This document shows, piece after piece, positions 54,501 through 63,777 of a stretch of DNA of 64,000 nt. The notes beneath the pieces are model-generated. The model was given only the letters and a program-made list of their open reading frames with translations. It was not told the origin of the DNA and did not search any database. Position numbers and translations under genes: made by a program. How positions within the stretch are numbered: position 1 is the first letter of the stretch; every line of letters begins with the position of its first letter. The DNA lies in assembly GCF_007785775.2 (NCBI RefSeq), contig NZ_VNIK02000010.1, forward strand, positions 1-64,000, given 5' to 3'. This DNA comes from Flagellimonas hadalis (GTDB taxonomy: Bacteria; Bacteroidota; Bacteroidia; Flavobacteriales; Flavobacteriaceae).

Positions 54501-57500
54501 TGCCATTTGGAAAAAGGACGGGGTCGCACCATACAATGATATCACCGAGATTCCGATCAATGAGTTCCAACGGGACACCATTGCTCCCGGAGTGTTCAAT
54601 TTCCCTTCAGGAGAGAATGGCACGTATCAATTTGTGATCGTGGACAGTAACAACTGTTTCGCTCTTTCCAATGAGGTTAGCATAAACGATTTGGGCGGAC
54701 TAACCGTTGCTGCACCTACCATTGATTCGGAAATTACCTGCGAAGGATCCAATACGGGCCAGGTCACCATGAACGTATCAGGAGCACAGACTCCTTACGC
54801 CTTCAGTATAGACAATTGGGCCACCCAACAGACGGACCCGACCTTTGTGAACCTATCGCCCGGCACCTATACTGTACAGGTCCGTAGTCAGGACGGCTGT
54901 GAAGACCAAACCACCTTTACTTTGGATGACCCGGAGACCTTCAAGGCCAATGCGGGTATCTCAAGTACAGGGACCTGTGATGTGAATGGGAATTCTGAGG
55001 CCCGCTTTACCAACGTGGAAGGTGGAACGGCACCCTATGAGTTCAGTTTTGATGGAGGAAGTTCTTTCATTGCGGACGACCCTATGGATCCATCGGTGAG
55101 GACCAGTCTATTGCCTCCCGGAAACCACATTCTTATTGCCAGGGATTCCCGTGGATGCGAGATCACATTGCCGATCACCATAGATCCACCACTACCTATC
55201 CCAAACTTTGATTTGGATCTAGCGTATGATTGTGATGGCAATGGAAATGTGGTCCTATCGGCCGATCAAACCATTTACGATTACAACTACACCATCAATA
55301 CGGCGCCCAGTACGAGTTCTACGGACGGTACCTTTTCAGGAATTGCCCCTGGCACTTATACGGTAACTGTGGAATATACGGAGAATGATCCGCCTAATCC
55401 AAGTGTGCTTTTGCACGAGGATTTTGGAAGTGGGCCTACTGTGGCCAGCCCTTATGTTTATGGATATACGTACGAAGACCAAGTGGGCAGCAATACCCAG
55501 ATCAATGATTTTGAATATTCCATAACCAATTATATTGTTTCTCCGTTTGGGCCATGGATCAGACCGATGGACCATACCAGCAATGGAGCAGATCCCAATG
55601 GACGCTATCTGGTCATCAACGTAGGAACGCCAACACCTACCCAAATCATTTATAGGAAGGCAATCAAGGATATCATCCCAAATCAAGATATGCGGATTTC
55701 CTTTGCGGCCATCAACTTGCTCGGGAGCGGTAGCCAACTCGATCCCGATATTTATGTGCAAATGCGGGTTCCAGGCACCGGCACCGTAATTGGCGAAGTT
55801 CAGACACACGATATTCCCAAAGATAGGGCCTGGCATGACGAATTTGAATTTTTCATCAATCCAGGAATCCATGAAGAACTGGATTTTATACTTATCTCGA
55901 AGAAAAGTGGCAACAGTGGAAACGATGTGGCCATAGACGATATTCTGGTGGAACAAATTCCACAAACCTGTCCAAGAACCATGGACATCCCCGTGGTCAT
56001 CGAATCTGGCAATGCCTTTGGCGCTGGTGTTCTAGGACATACCGACATTAGCTGTAACGGAGCAAACGATGGTTCCATCACTTTTGAAGTGGAGAACTTT
56101 GATGCAACCGCTGGATTTGAGTATTCCATAGATGGGGGGACCAACTGGATCACTTCCACAACATCACCAGTGACCACGGCAACGTCATTGCCTTCCGGCA
56201 CACAAAGTGTGATGGTTCGCAAAGCAGATGATACTGCTTGTTCCATCACCCTGAATCAAGACATCGATGAGCCAGCGGCTCTTTCCATAAATACCAGCAT
56301 TCTGCAAAATCCCAGTTGTAACGATCCGTTGGGCTCCATTCAAGCGACCGTAACCGGGGGAACACCCACTTACGAATATGCTTTGGAGGACGGTTCGGGC
56401 AATAATTTGGTTCCCTTCCCCAATGCATCCGGCAACAGCTTCAATGGATTGGCTGCAGGAGATTATGTGATCGTCGCCAGGGACATCAACGGATGCGAAG
56501 CACGAAGCGCAACCATCACCTTGGATGCACCGGACCTGTTGGCATATGATGTGGATTTCACCACTTGCTACGATGGGGGGAACAATGCGACCATACAACT
56601 TACGGTGACCTCAGGAAACGGAGGCTATCTCTTCCAAATCGATGGCGGTCCATGGCAGGCACCAAGTCCAGCTACATCCAACACTTATATCTTTACAGGA
56701 CTTTCCAATGGTACGTATACGGTAAATGTAAAGGATGCTTTGGGATGCGCCGATGTGGCCACCCCAGTGACCATTGAACCACAATTAGTGGTAAATGTTA
56801 CGGCAACAGATGTGAGCAGTTGTGCCGATGGATCTATACAAGTAACTGCTTCGGGAGGCAATGGAATATTGATCTATGCCCTTGTTCCCAATGGGGCAAC
56901 ACCGGTTCCAACTGATTTTGGGGCAACAATCAATTTCCCTATTGACAATGCCACTGCCACTGCAAACCCAACAGGGTTTGACCTCTATGTGCGTGATAGT
57001 AATGGGGACCCTGGGTATTGTGAGGTCGTCGAAGAAGATATTATCGTAAACCCCGCCGTGGAATGGGAAGTGGATGCTGTTGCAGAAGACCCTAATTGTA
57101 ATGGTGGTAATGGCAGTATTGTGGCCAATGTGCAACTCGTAGGAGGAGGAAGCCTTTCTGCGGCCCAGATTGCACAAGCAGGCCCGTTCACCTATGCACT
57201 GTACCAAGGAGCAACAGAATTGTCCTCCGTAACCAATTTGGCCAATGTATCGTATACCTTCAACAATGTGGTGGCCGGCAGCTATGAGATCAGAATTACA
57301 GATGGCATGGGTTGTACTCTCTTCCAAACTCCTATTGATATAGTGGACCCGCCTGCATTGACAGCCAATGTCATCACCGAGTTCACTACCGGAACCTGTA
57401 CACCTGCCATAGGATTTAGTTTTACAGGATACCCAACATCCGGATTGAATGGAACACTTCAGTTCAGTCACGACAATGGAAGTACTTGGAGAACCAGTGA

Positions 57501-60500
57501 TACTTTTGACAATCTAGGGCTCACCTCTGGCGATGAAGTGTACCCTTCCATCAGAACCGTGGATGGTAGTGGTAACACCCTATGTAGATATGATTTGCCA
57601 AGATACACCCTGACCTATCCTTTGGATGATTTGGATATTTCCATATCAGCCATTGTTGTCGATTGTAATGAACTACAGGTCACTGTACAAGGAGAGCAAG
57701 GAACTCCTGACTATGTTTATACTTATACCGAAGATCCTTTGAATTTTGACCCTTCAACTGCTATATGGACCTCTCCTCCACAAGGTCTTGGAGACCCTTA
57801 TATATTTACAGGGTTGACCCCAGGAAGAACTTATGTGTTCTACGTTCAGGATATCAATGGTTGTATTAGACAAAGTGATAGAAATGTAAATGAAATACCC
57901 GGTGTAGATCTTCCCATAGAAATTGCAGAAACCGTAGCGCCAAGCTGTAATGGTGCCAACAATGGTTCCATCAGTTTTACCTTGAATCCTGATACTGCGG
58001 AACCTCAAATGAGATGGGAACTCTTTGAAGTGGGTAATGCCACTCCGTTAGAAGTCAGTGGTGGCGGTCCATCAGCCAGCAATGTGCCCTATTCATCTAC
58101 CATTGATTTTATCAACCTTTCCCCTGGTGATTATTATATCGAAGTAACCCAAGTTGATGCTTCCAATGTGGATAGCTGTAATGGAGGCAGTGAAAATGTA
58201 TTAATAGAGGAACAACTCCCCATCACTGCGACTGCAACGGCCACAAGGGAAATCGGGTGCAACCAACCTGGATTGATCTCAGTGACCAACATCAATGGAG
58301 GTACGGCCCCCTATACCTTCAATGTGACAGGACCAGCAGGCTTTTCTGCTATTATGGGAACTTCCCAAAATCCAATAGAAATACCTGCAAACTCACCCGC
58401 TGGGGATTACGATGTCACCGTGACCGATGTGTATGGATGTACTACAAGTGCTCCATATACCGTCGCAATGACCTTGACCCCCAATCCTACTATCGATGAT
58501 ATCCAAGTGACCAATTGCGATGGCAGTGCGGAAGTGACCGTTACGGCCTCTTCCCTTGCCGGAAGTATCCGCTACGCTATGGTGACAGCAGGAGCCAGCG
58601 CTCCGACGACCTTTTTAAACAATGGAGGTATATTTACCAACGTAGCCGCAGGGGATTATGATTTCTATGTGATGGATGCCAATGGCTGTTCAGTGGCCCA
58701 GACCACGTTCACCGTCCATCCTGCTTTGCAGGCCAGTGCCCAATTGACCAAATTGTTGGATTGTTCAGGAACACCCGATGGAACAATCGAAATTGAAGTA
58801 TTGCAAGGTTCTGGCACCTATGAATATTCCGTTGGAAATTTGATTACTTCTTCAGTGGAAGTTTTCAAGACAGCCATGGGAGGCAGCTCTGCTATATACC
58901 ACCCATCAACTGCTGGGACTTATGAAATCAAAATCTTTGTGGATGCCACAGCAGATCACGAAGCTTGCGAACGGACATTTACCGTTGTGGTCCCAGACCG
59001 TATTGAACCAGACTTCACAGCCACCCCAACGGATGTGAGCTGTAATGGTGCTGCGGACGGAAGCATAGCTTTGGTACAGACCGACAACGGTATCACGCCC
59101 TTGTCCTACGAACTATTGGATGCTACCTTGACTCCCATAAATCCAACCGATTATACTTACAATGCAGCTTTACGTAGGTTTGAAGGATTGGCCCCAGGAG
59201 ATTATATCGTAAGGGCAACTGGAACCAACAGTTGTACCACAGAATCTGCCATAATCCCAATTGGGGAGCCCACAGTCATTGCAGTGACCATTCCTGCTGC
59301 GGATGTGGTTCAGTTTGGCTGCGCCGCGGGCAACAATCCAGATAATGCCTCCATCACCGTAAACTCTTCTTCCATTGCAGGAGGAACGGGCTCTTACGTT
59401 CGATATGAATTTGTAGATCCTTCGAGTAACGTTGCACAAGATGGGAACAATAACCAATTGATTGTGTCCAACCGTTCAGGAGGGACCTATACCATCAATG
59501 TTTACGATGATTCGGGATGTGTCGGCACCACCACGGTCATGATCGATCCTTTTGATGAATTGCAAGATGCCACTATACATGTTGATGACGATATCGATTG
59601 TTCCAATGGTGGTGAGACCATCACCATCACTGCTGATGGCTTGTTGAGCGATTCAACAGCGGGTCCACACAACTACAGTTTTGAGGAAGTGTCCACAGGA
59701 ACCACCAACACCACTGGGACGTTCAGTGGATTACAGGTTGGCCTGCACTCATTCAGAATTACCAATGTGGTGACAGGCTGTTCCATTGTCAGGACACATC
59801 TAGTGGAGGAAATTCCACAATTTGGTATAGATATGATCGAAGATAATCCCGTAATCTGTGCCGGGGACTCCGCCCAATATCATTTTGAACTGATCGGCGG
59901 CTATTCCGGTGGGTTTACCTTCATAGTGTACGACACCAATGGAACCCTTTCCAATACCAGTGATGATGTAGTGTTCGTTCCAGTCGGAAGTGGTACGGGT
60001 ACCACAAGCGGTAACATCGACCTACCAAAAGGTAGCTATCGCATCGTGGTGACCCAATTGGATTTTCCGGAATGTACCGACGAGACCATGGTCACCGTTG
60101 GAGGAGCGGAAGCCACTTTGGATGCCTATATCACTGAAATAGGAAATGCCTCGTGTTCCAATAATCAGGGAAGGTTGTCCGTTGCCCCTACAGGTGGAGT
60201 GGCACCCTATACCATTTCCATCCCTTCTTTGGGATTGTCCCAGACCGGAGTGTATAGTTATGTGTTTACCAATTTGGAAGATGGCACTTATGCCATTGAG
60301 GTGACCGATGCCGTGGGTTGTATGAACACCACATTGAGCGGAACCATTCAGACCGTAGATCCATTGATGGCGGATATAGCTCCGGCCACCCAAACTTTGG
60401 ATTGTGTTGGAGATACGGACGGTAGTATCAGTGCAACATTGACCTCTGGAGGTCTGGGCACTGTACTATACAGTTTGAACCGTATTGAAAACGGAACCAT

Positions 60501-62367
60501 CACCTCAACTTCGGTCACACAGACTTCGAATACCTTCAACAACTTGGGCGCAGGGACCTACTCCATTACTATTTTGGACGGAGCAGGCTGTACCTTCACC
60601 ACTAACGAAGTGGTGATAGAAGACCCTGAGCCCGTGAGGGGAACCTTGGTGCTTTCCCGTGCACTGACCTGCGATACGGATGCCCAATTGACCCTTACCG
60701 TGACGGGGGGTACACCATTACCTGGAAATATATACCAATGGAGTATTACCGAGGCAGGGCCCTATACCAACTTGGACGGTGGTGACACCCATGTCTTCCC
60801 CGTGTCGCCTAGCACCACAGGTTATCAGTATTATATTATGGACGCCAATGGATGTGAACCTGTCCTTTCCAATGCCATAACCATTCAAGAAGTTGCACCT
60901 TTGAGCGTGGAAATAGACCTAAGTGGAAGGTTTATTAATTGTAACGGGGACAGTACCGCATACATCTCCGCCAGCGCCACGGGTGGCTTGGGCAGCTATG
61001 TGTACGGGCTTTACTACGATGCGGCGCTAAGCTCGTCCGCAGCCCCAACGAATACCAACGGTTTCTTTGGTGGATTGCCGCAGGGCACCTACTATATTGG
61101 GGTGACCAGTGTGGATTGTGAATGGGTGTCCACGGCCATTGACGTCGTTGAACCAGAGCCTCTTATGATAACCTCTGGCTCCACGAATGTGAGCTGTATG
61201 GGGGCTGATGACGGAACCATAACCCTTTCCGTTACAGGAGGGACCGCAGACTACCAATACGCCATTTCACCCAACCTGAACCAGTTTGATGACAACGCAA
61301 GTTTCACGGACTTGGCCGCAGGGGATTACACAGTGATCGTACAGGATGCCAATGGTTGCTTTGACGTGCTCGAATTTACCTTGACCGAACCACAGGCCTT
61401 GACAGCAACCGTGACCACCGAAAATGAAGTCTGCTTTGGTAGCGAAGACGGTGTAGTATATCTGGATGTTCAGGGAGGCACTGCACCCTATAGCACCAGC
61501 TTGAATTCCAATGCAGATGCAGATTTCACGGAAGGCGTTATGAGCTACGGGAATCTGCCAAGTGGCACGCATGTGGCCTTCATCAGGGATGCCAACGGCT
61601 GTACCATCTACGAGGTATTCACCATAGAATCCGGGGTCAACTTGGCGGGTACGGTGAACGTAGTCTATGAGTGTGACGGCAATTTGCCCACCAACTATCT
61701 GGCCATCCAGATGGAGGATGCATCTGTGGTCCAAGAATTGATGTATGGCCTGGATTCCAATGACCCGAACGATCTGGTCTTGGATCCGGACTTCAACAAC
61801 TTGACCCCTGGGGAACATACCCTTACCATTGCACACTCCAATGGGTGTATCCGTACATTCGACTTTACCGTTGAAAATTATGAACCGCTTACCTTGGAAC
61901 TGAGTAATGAAAACATCAATGAGATTACGGCCGAGGCCATGGGAGGCAATCCAAACTATACCTTCCAAATCAATGCGAATGATGCCATAATGTCCAGTGA
62001 CCATACGTTCTTGATCACACGGACCGATACCTACAGTGTGACCGTGACCGATGAAAATGGATGTAGTGTCACCCAAGAGATCTATATGGAATTCATCGAC
62101 ATTGAAATACCAACCTTTTTCACTCCTGATGGTGACGGACTCAATGATCGGTGGATACCCAAGAACATTGAAATTTTCCCAAACATCACCATTTCCATTT
62201 TTGATAGATATGGTAGAAAACTCTACAGAATGGTCCAGGGTACCGAAGGTTGGGACGGATATTACAACGATGCCAACCTACCAATGGGAGATTATTGGTA
62301 CATCATCAAACTCAATGGAGATCGGGATACCAGGGAATTCGTAGGGCACTTTACCCTATACAGATAA
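51580..62367 (+). CDS. giant SprB-like surface adhesin with T9SS type B sorting domain
   Basis: 3595 residues from ATG 51580. Signal peptide ending TTAHAQ. Residues ~30-385: N-terminal beta domain with a calcium-loop-like stretch DKDGDRDGDGLTD (about 155-168). About 390-500: a DUF11-like domain (NPEILVEKKVEDLAGN). Then an Ig-like stretch and about 25-27 SprB-type repeats of 75-140 residues, each opening with C(N/D)G...DGSI and a GGTAPY turn. One repeat is interrupted by a ~200-residue jelly-roll-like insert. The end (FFTPDGDGLNDRW, then GDYWYIIKL) is a gliding-motility-associated type B signal. Role: adhesion or gliding at the cell surface via T9SS. Monocistronic. Confidence 0.93.
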   Translation: MSCKPQTKTSQILFAFLLLIAFVTTAHAQLSVPFNPRLPEGNIKVKGDLVYVANNIVSTGSNPNIAYNGSSSNQNVTMNYIDIDGDPSTFSSSSAELNAPSCSAVVYAGLYWGGIYRDTDRDDPYKSVKFKIPGSSSYIDIGPGSDPVFEYEQIYDKDGDRDGDGLTDPGVVDVDYLSGVNMTSYLNYANVTHLLSGLADPNGEYTVANVVASTNQQNVSAGWTMVVIYENQNSTSKYISTFDGYAAMGSTYSSVNFPFSGFRTLPAPLPVNAVIGASTIDGDRVTGPSMRFRASNTASWTYLSDAINPSNNVFNSTISNQGSWVDTRNPASRNTLGWDADILKLPNPSNNVLPNDHDSGEILISTSSEGVILFLTTVAVEIINPEILVEKKVEDLAGNDITGAGVNLGQSLEYVLRFWNRGNDDAENFTIQDILPENVSLVNVDLTGAPGTTMSTNPANDREVTFQIPDALVIEGSNTYEIRIRVEVSDNCHDFVAACSSTIQNTAFSSYDGVTSGQTGLGDASVSNVNNCGFVTVGATNFLLDDLTNCSFESEVQICGASAEITAGEGYDTYTWYRDLNENGQLDASDTVYNDSDPDNDPTTITVQETGFYLVVKESASCGTNVESTEVTRFGNTQTNPIINYFNTLNGDVDPNNDIQGEIVTCANDGSPLPKIFLCGANDTQNILLNITDAQNISWERLNEGSCAETGPDCPNNQMGCTWSQVTTGNAFTANAEGRYRLVLSYSGGCNSIFYFDVFQNNLDFDYDSQDIFCSTDGFIRIQNVGSGYGFQLVDANSGSVVVPYAANNGPNFTIDTSGTYRVEFTQLDPMTGDPLDGSCVFSTEDIGIRERNLTLALSTVPVTCNGQGSVRIQAGEARANYHYRLYFDNGAGAPGSPAGEALAQSSSDHTFSGLTDGDYVVVVTTDDGCQVTETFSIIDIPDPVVSATITKHITCTDGIITLTPSQGLPSYSYAIWKKDGVAPYNDITEIPINEFQRDTIAPGVFNFPSGENGTYQFVIVDSNNCFALSNEVSINDLGGLTVAAPTIDSEITCEGSNTGQVTMNVSGAQTPYAFSIDNWATQQTDPTFVNLSPGTYTVQVRSQDGCEDQTTFTLDDPETFKANAGISSTGTCDVNGNSEARFTNVEGGTAPYEFSFDGGSSFIADDPMDPSVRTSLLPPGNHILIARDSRGCEITLPITIDPPLPIPNFDLDLAYDCDGNGNVVLSADQTIYDYNYTINTAPSTSSTDGTFSGIAPGTYTVTVEYTENDPPNPSVLLHEDFGSGPTVASPYVYGYTYEDQVGSNTQINDFEYSITNYIVSPFGPWIRPMDHTSNGADPNGRYLVINVGTPTPTQIIYRKAIKDIIPNQDMRISFAAINLLGSGSQLDPDIYVQMRVPGTGTVIGEVQTHDIPKDRAWHDEFEFFINPGIHEELDFILISKKSGNSGNDVAIDDILVEQIPQTCPRTMDIPVVIESGNAFGAGVLGHTDISCNGANDGSITFEVENFDATAGFEYSIDGGTNWITSTTSPVTTATSLPSGTQSVMVRKADDTACSITLNQDIDEPAALSINTSILQNPSCNDPLGSIQATVTGGTPTYEYALEDGSGNNLVPFPNASGNSFNGLAAGDYVIVARDINGCEARSATITLDAPDLLAYDVDFTTCYDGGNNATIQLTVTSGNGGYLFQIDGGPWQAPSPATSNTYIFTGLSNGTYTVNVKDALGCADVATPVTIEPQLVVNVTATDVSSCADGSIQVTASGGNGILIYALVPNGATPVPTDFGATINFPIDNATATANPTGFDLYVRDSNGDPGYCEVVEEDIIVNPAVEWEVDAVAEDPNCNGGNGSIVANVQLVGGGSLSAAQIAQAGPFTYALYQGATELSSVTNLANVSYTFNNVVAGSYEIRITDGMGCTLFQTPIDIVDPPALTANVITEFTTGTCTPAIGFSFTGYPTSGLNGTLQFSHDNGSTWRTSDTFDNLGLTSGDEVYPSIRTVDGSGNTLCRYDLPRYTLTYPLDDLDISISAIVVDCNELQVTVQGEQGTPDYVYTYTEDPLNFDPSTAIWTSPPQGLGDPYIFTGLTPGRTYVFYVQDINGCIRQSDRNVNEIPGVDLPIEIAETVAPSCNGANNGSISFTLNPDTAEPQMRWELFEVGNATPLEVSGGGPSASNVPYSSTIDFINLSPGDYYIEVTQVDASNVDSCNGGSENVLIEEQLPITATATATREIGCNQPGLISVTNINGGTAPYTFNVTGPAGFSAIMGTSQNPIEIPANSPAGDYDVTVTDVYGCTTSAPYTVAMTLTPNPTIDDIQVTNCDGSAEVTVTASSLAGSIRYAMVTAGASAPTTFLNNGGIFTNVAAGDYDFYVMDANGCSVAQTTFTVHPALQASAQLTKLLDCSGTPDGTIEIEVLQGSGTYEYSVGNLITSSVEVFKTAMGGSSAIYHPSTAGTYEIKIFVDATADHEACERTFTVVVPDRIEPDFTATPTDVSCNGAADGSIALVQTDNGITPLSYELLDATLTPINPTDYTYNAALRRFEGLAPGDYIVRATGTNSCTTESAIIPIGEPTVIAVTIPAADVVQFGCAAGNNPDNASITVNSSSIAGGTGSYVRYEFVDPSSNVAQDGNNNQLIVSNRSGGTYTINVYDDSGCVGTTTVMIDPFDELQDATIHVDDDIDCSNGGETITITADGLLSDSTAGPHNYSFEEVSTGTTNTTGTFSGLQVGLHSFRITNVVTGCSIVRTHLVEEIPQFGIDMIEDNPVICAGDSAQYHFELIGGYSGGFTFIVYDTNGTLSNTSDDVVFVPVGSGTGTTSGNIDLPKGSYRIVVTQLDFPECTDETMVTVGGAEATLDAYITEIGNASCSNNQGRLSVAPTGGVAPYTISIPSLGLSQTGVYSYVFTNLEDGTYAIEVTDAVGCMNTTLSGTIQTVDPLMADIAPATQTLDCVGDTDGSISATLTSGGLGTVLYSLNRIENGTITSTSVTQTSNTFNNLGAGTYSITILDGAGCTFTTNEVVIEDPEPVRGTLVLSRALTCDTDAQLTLTVTGGTPLPGNIYQWSITEAGPYTNLDGGDTHVFPVSPSTTGYQYYIMDANGCEPVLSNAITIQEVAPLSVEIDLSGRFINCNGDSTAYISASATGGLGSYVYGLYYDAALSSSAAPTNTNGFFGGLPQGTYYIGVTSVDCEWVSTAIDVVEPEPLMITSGSTNVSCMGADDGTITLSVTGGTADYQYAISPNLNQFDDNASFTDLAAGDYTVIVQDANGCFDVLEFTLTEPQALTATVTTENEVCFGSEDGVVYLDVQGGTAPYSTSLNSNADADFTEGVMSYGNLPSGTHVAFIRDANGCTIYEVFTIESGVNLAGTVNVVYECDGNLPTNYLAIQMEDASVVQELMYGLDSNDPNDLVLDPDFNNLTPGEHTLTIAHSNGCIRTFDFTVENYEPLTLELSNENINEITAEAMGGNPNYTFQINANDAIMSSDHTFLITRTDTYSVTVTDENGCSVTQEIYMEFIDIEIPTFFTPDGDGLNDRWIPKNIEIFPNITISIFDRYGRKLYRMVQGTEGWDGYYNDANLPMGDYWYIIKLNGDRDTREFVGHFTLYR
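54160..61900 (+). repeat. array of about 25-27 SprB-type protein repeats
   Basis: Repeats are recognisable at protein level by a Cys about 10 residues in (for example SCNGANDGSI, SCNGAADGSI, SCMGADDGTI, VCFGSEDGVV) and a following GGTAPY-like turn. Nucleotide identity between units is low, so the array is old. Units are not uniform in length. Confidence 0.8.
55375..55965 (+). other. jelly-roll-like domain inserted in the SprB repeat array
   Basis: Between two SprB-type repeats the protein has a ~200-residue segment without the repeat pattern: LLHEDFGSGP near its start, NGRYLVINVG in the middle and FILISKKSGNSGNDVAIDDILV at its end. This is the sequence style of MAM/CBM-like beta sandwiches that bind glycan or protein. 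The VAIDDI end is typical of such domains. Confidence 0.6.
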
Positions 62368-62386
62368 CCCACTAAATATCCAACCC

Positions 62387-62420
62387 AAAAGGGCCGCATC
62401 AAAATTGATGCGGCCCTTTT
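62387..62420. terminator. bidirectional terminator between convergent genes
   Basis: AAAAGGGCCGCATCAA and its exact complement TTGATGCGGCCCTTTT form a strong G+C-rich stem flanked by A- and T-runs on either side. It serves both the adhesin gene (stop 62367) and the leftward dehydrogenase gene (stop 62457). Confidence 0.92.
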
Positions 62421-62456
62421 ATTTTTGATCCCTCGGGAATTCTCCCATTGAAAATA

Positions 62457-63758
62457 TTATAGACCTATCCGATAGATCACCGCACCACCACCATCCGTCA
62501 GGGCGTAGAGAGCCCCATCGGCCCCGTCCAATATATCCCTGAAACGATGGCCTTCGCCTTCCATCAACCGTTCCTCGCCCACAACCCTATCGTCCTCGAT
62601 TACCAAACGGACAATATGTTGGCCACTCAAAGCGCCCAAAAATAAATTGTTGGTCCATTCCGGAATCAAGTTTCCTGAGTAAAAATCCATACCGCTTGGC
62701 GACACCACAGGATCCCAATAGTAAACAGGTTGTTCCATACCATTTTGTTGTGTAATGCCCGAACCAATCGCCACTCCACTGTATTCCAATCCATAGGAAA
62801 TGGTAGGCCAGCCATAATCGGCCCCTGCTTCAATGCGATTGACCTCGTCACCGCCCCTGGGACCGAGCTCGGATTCCCAAAGTTCCCCGGTTACAGGATG
62901 TACTGCCAATCCCTGTACATTTCGGTGCCCATAAGAGTATATCTCGGGCAGAACCCCATTTTCATCCGTAAAGGGATTTCCACTTGCGGGTGCGCCATCT
63001 GTAGTGATCCGCAGCACCTTGCCCAAAGCGGCATCCAATTCCTGTGCCTCCCCTCGGGTGACCGTACTTGACCTATCGCCTGTACTGACAAATAGATTTC
63101 CTTCGCCATCCCAAGCCAATCGTGATCCATAATGGGCAGTACTTTCGAATTCGGGTATAGCGGTATAGATCACTTCCGCTTCCTCAATGGCGGTTTCGCT
63201 GTCCGACAACCTTCCTTTGGCCACCGCTGTGGCCGTGCCTCCTGCTCCATCTTGTGAAAAAGACCAATAGATCATCCTGTTTTCCTGAAAATTTGGGTCT
63301 ACCGCAACATCCAAAAGACCACCTTGGCCCGAGCTGTTGACCGCAGGAATACCAGTGATCTGGGAACCGACGCTTCCCGAGGTTGACACCAAACGCATGG
63401 TTCCCGCCCTTTCCGTGACCAGAATACGTCCATCCGGCAAGTGGGCCATTCCCCAAGGGTTGGACAGTCCCGAAGCAAAAACAGTGACCGTATACGTAGT
63501 CTCCGTAGTGACGCCATTGATCCTGGTCTGTCCCTCGAATGCGGGCGAATAATCTGTGTTGGGATCATTGGTTTCCACTGGGTCTTGTGTTTCATCAGGA
63601 TCCATAGGGTCGTCATCGTTCGGATCTTCAGGTTCGTTGGGGTTGGGATCCTCTGCTTCTGGGACTGGACTCCCATTGTCCGAACCACAAGAATATATCA
63701 TGGTCCCCAACAAAAGACAAAGGCCTATCAATACGATATGCTTTACTGAAAATTTCAT
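62457..63758 (-). CDS. PQQ-dependent soluble aldose (glucose/sorbosone-type) dehydrogenase lipoprotein
   Basis: 433 residues. Lipobox MIYSC with Cys24, then an acidic, Pro-rich linker (about residues 32-70, repeats of DP/EDP/DD) that holds the enzyme off the membrane. The six-bladed propeller begins GLSNPWGMAHLPDGRILVTER and includes SSGQGGLLDVAVDPNF, YGSRLAWDGEGNLFVSTGD, SYGHRNVQGLAVHP and ELGPRGGDEVNRI, which are GSDH-family PQQ and calcium site segments. Oxidises aldoses in the periplasm if PQQ is available; no PQQ synthesis genes are in the window. Confidence 0.92.
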   Translation of the reverse strand: MKFSVKHIVLIGLCLLLGTMIYSCGSDNGSPVPEAEDPNPNEPEDPNDDDPMDPDETQDPVETNDPNTDYSPAFEGQTRINGVTTETTYTVTVFASGLSNPWGMAHLPDGRILVTERAGTMRLVSTSGSVGSQITGIPAVNSSGQGGLLDVAVDPNFQENRMIYWSFSQDGAGGTATAVAKGRLSDSETAIEEAEVIYTAIPEFESTAHYGSRLAWDGEGNLFVSTGDRSSTVTRGEAQELDAALGKVLRITTDGAPASGNPFTDENGVLPEIYSYGHRNVQGLAVHPVTGELWESELGPRGGDEVNRIEAGADYGWPTISYGLEYSGVAIGSGITQQNGMEQPVYYWDPVVSPSGMDFYSGNLIPEWTNNLFLGALSGQHIVRLVIEDDRVVGEERLMEGEGHRFRDILDGADGALYALTDGGGAVIYRIGL

Positions 63759-63777
63759 AGACTGCTGTTTTCAGTAA
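63743..63777 (-). promoter_or_regulatory. hairpin enclosing the start codon of the aldose dehydrogenase gene
   Basis: In the leftward transcript, TTACTGAAAA pairs perfectly with TTTTCAGTAA (10 bp), and the 15-base loop contains the ATG (63758-63756). Such a stem could mask or expose the ribosome site; there is no other evidence of function. Confidence 0.4.

Noticed and set aside
54160-61900. CRISPR or satellite DNA in the repetitive region
   Set aside because: The repeats are at protein level, with long units of varied length and low nucleotide identity; no short direct repeats with spacers.
61267-62076. 269-codon frame antisense to the adhesin
   Set aside because: Several such frames occur along the repeat gene; all are reflections of repetitive coding sequence.
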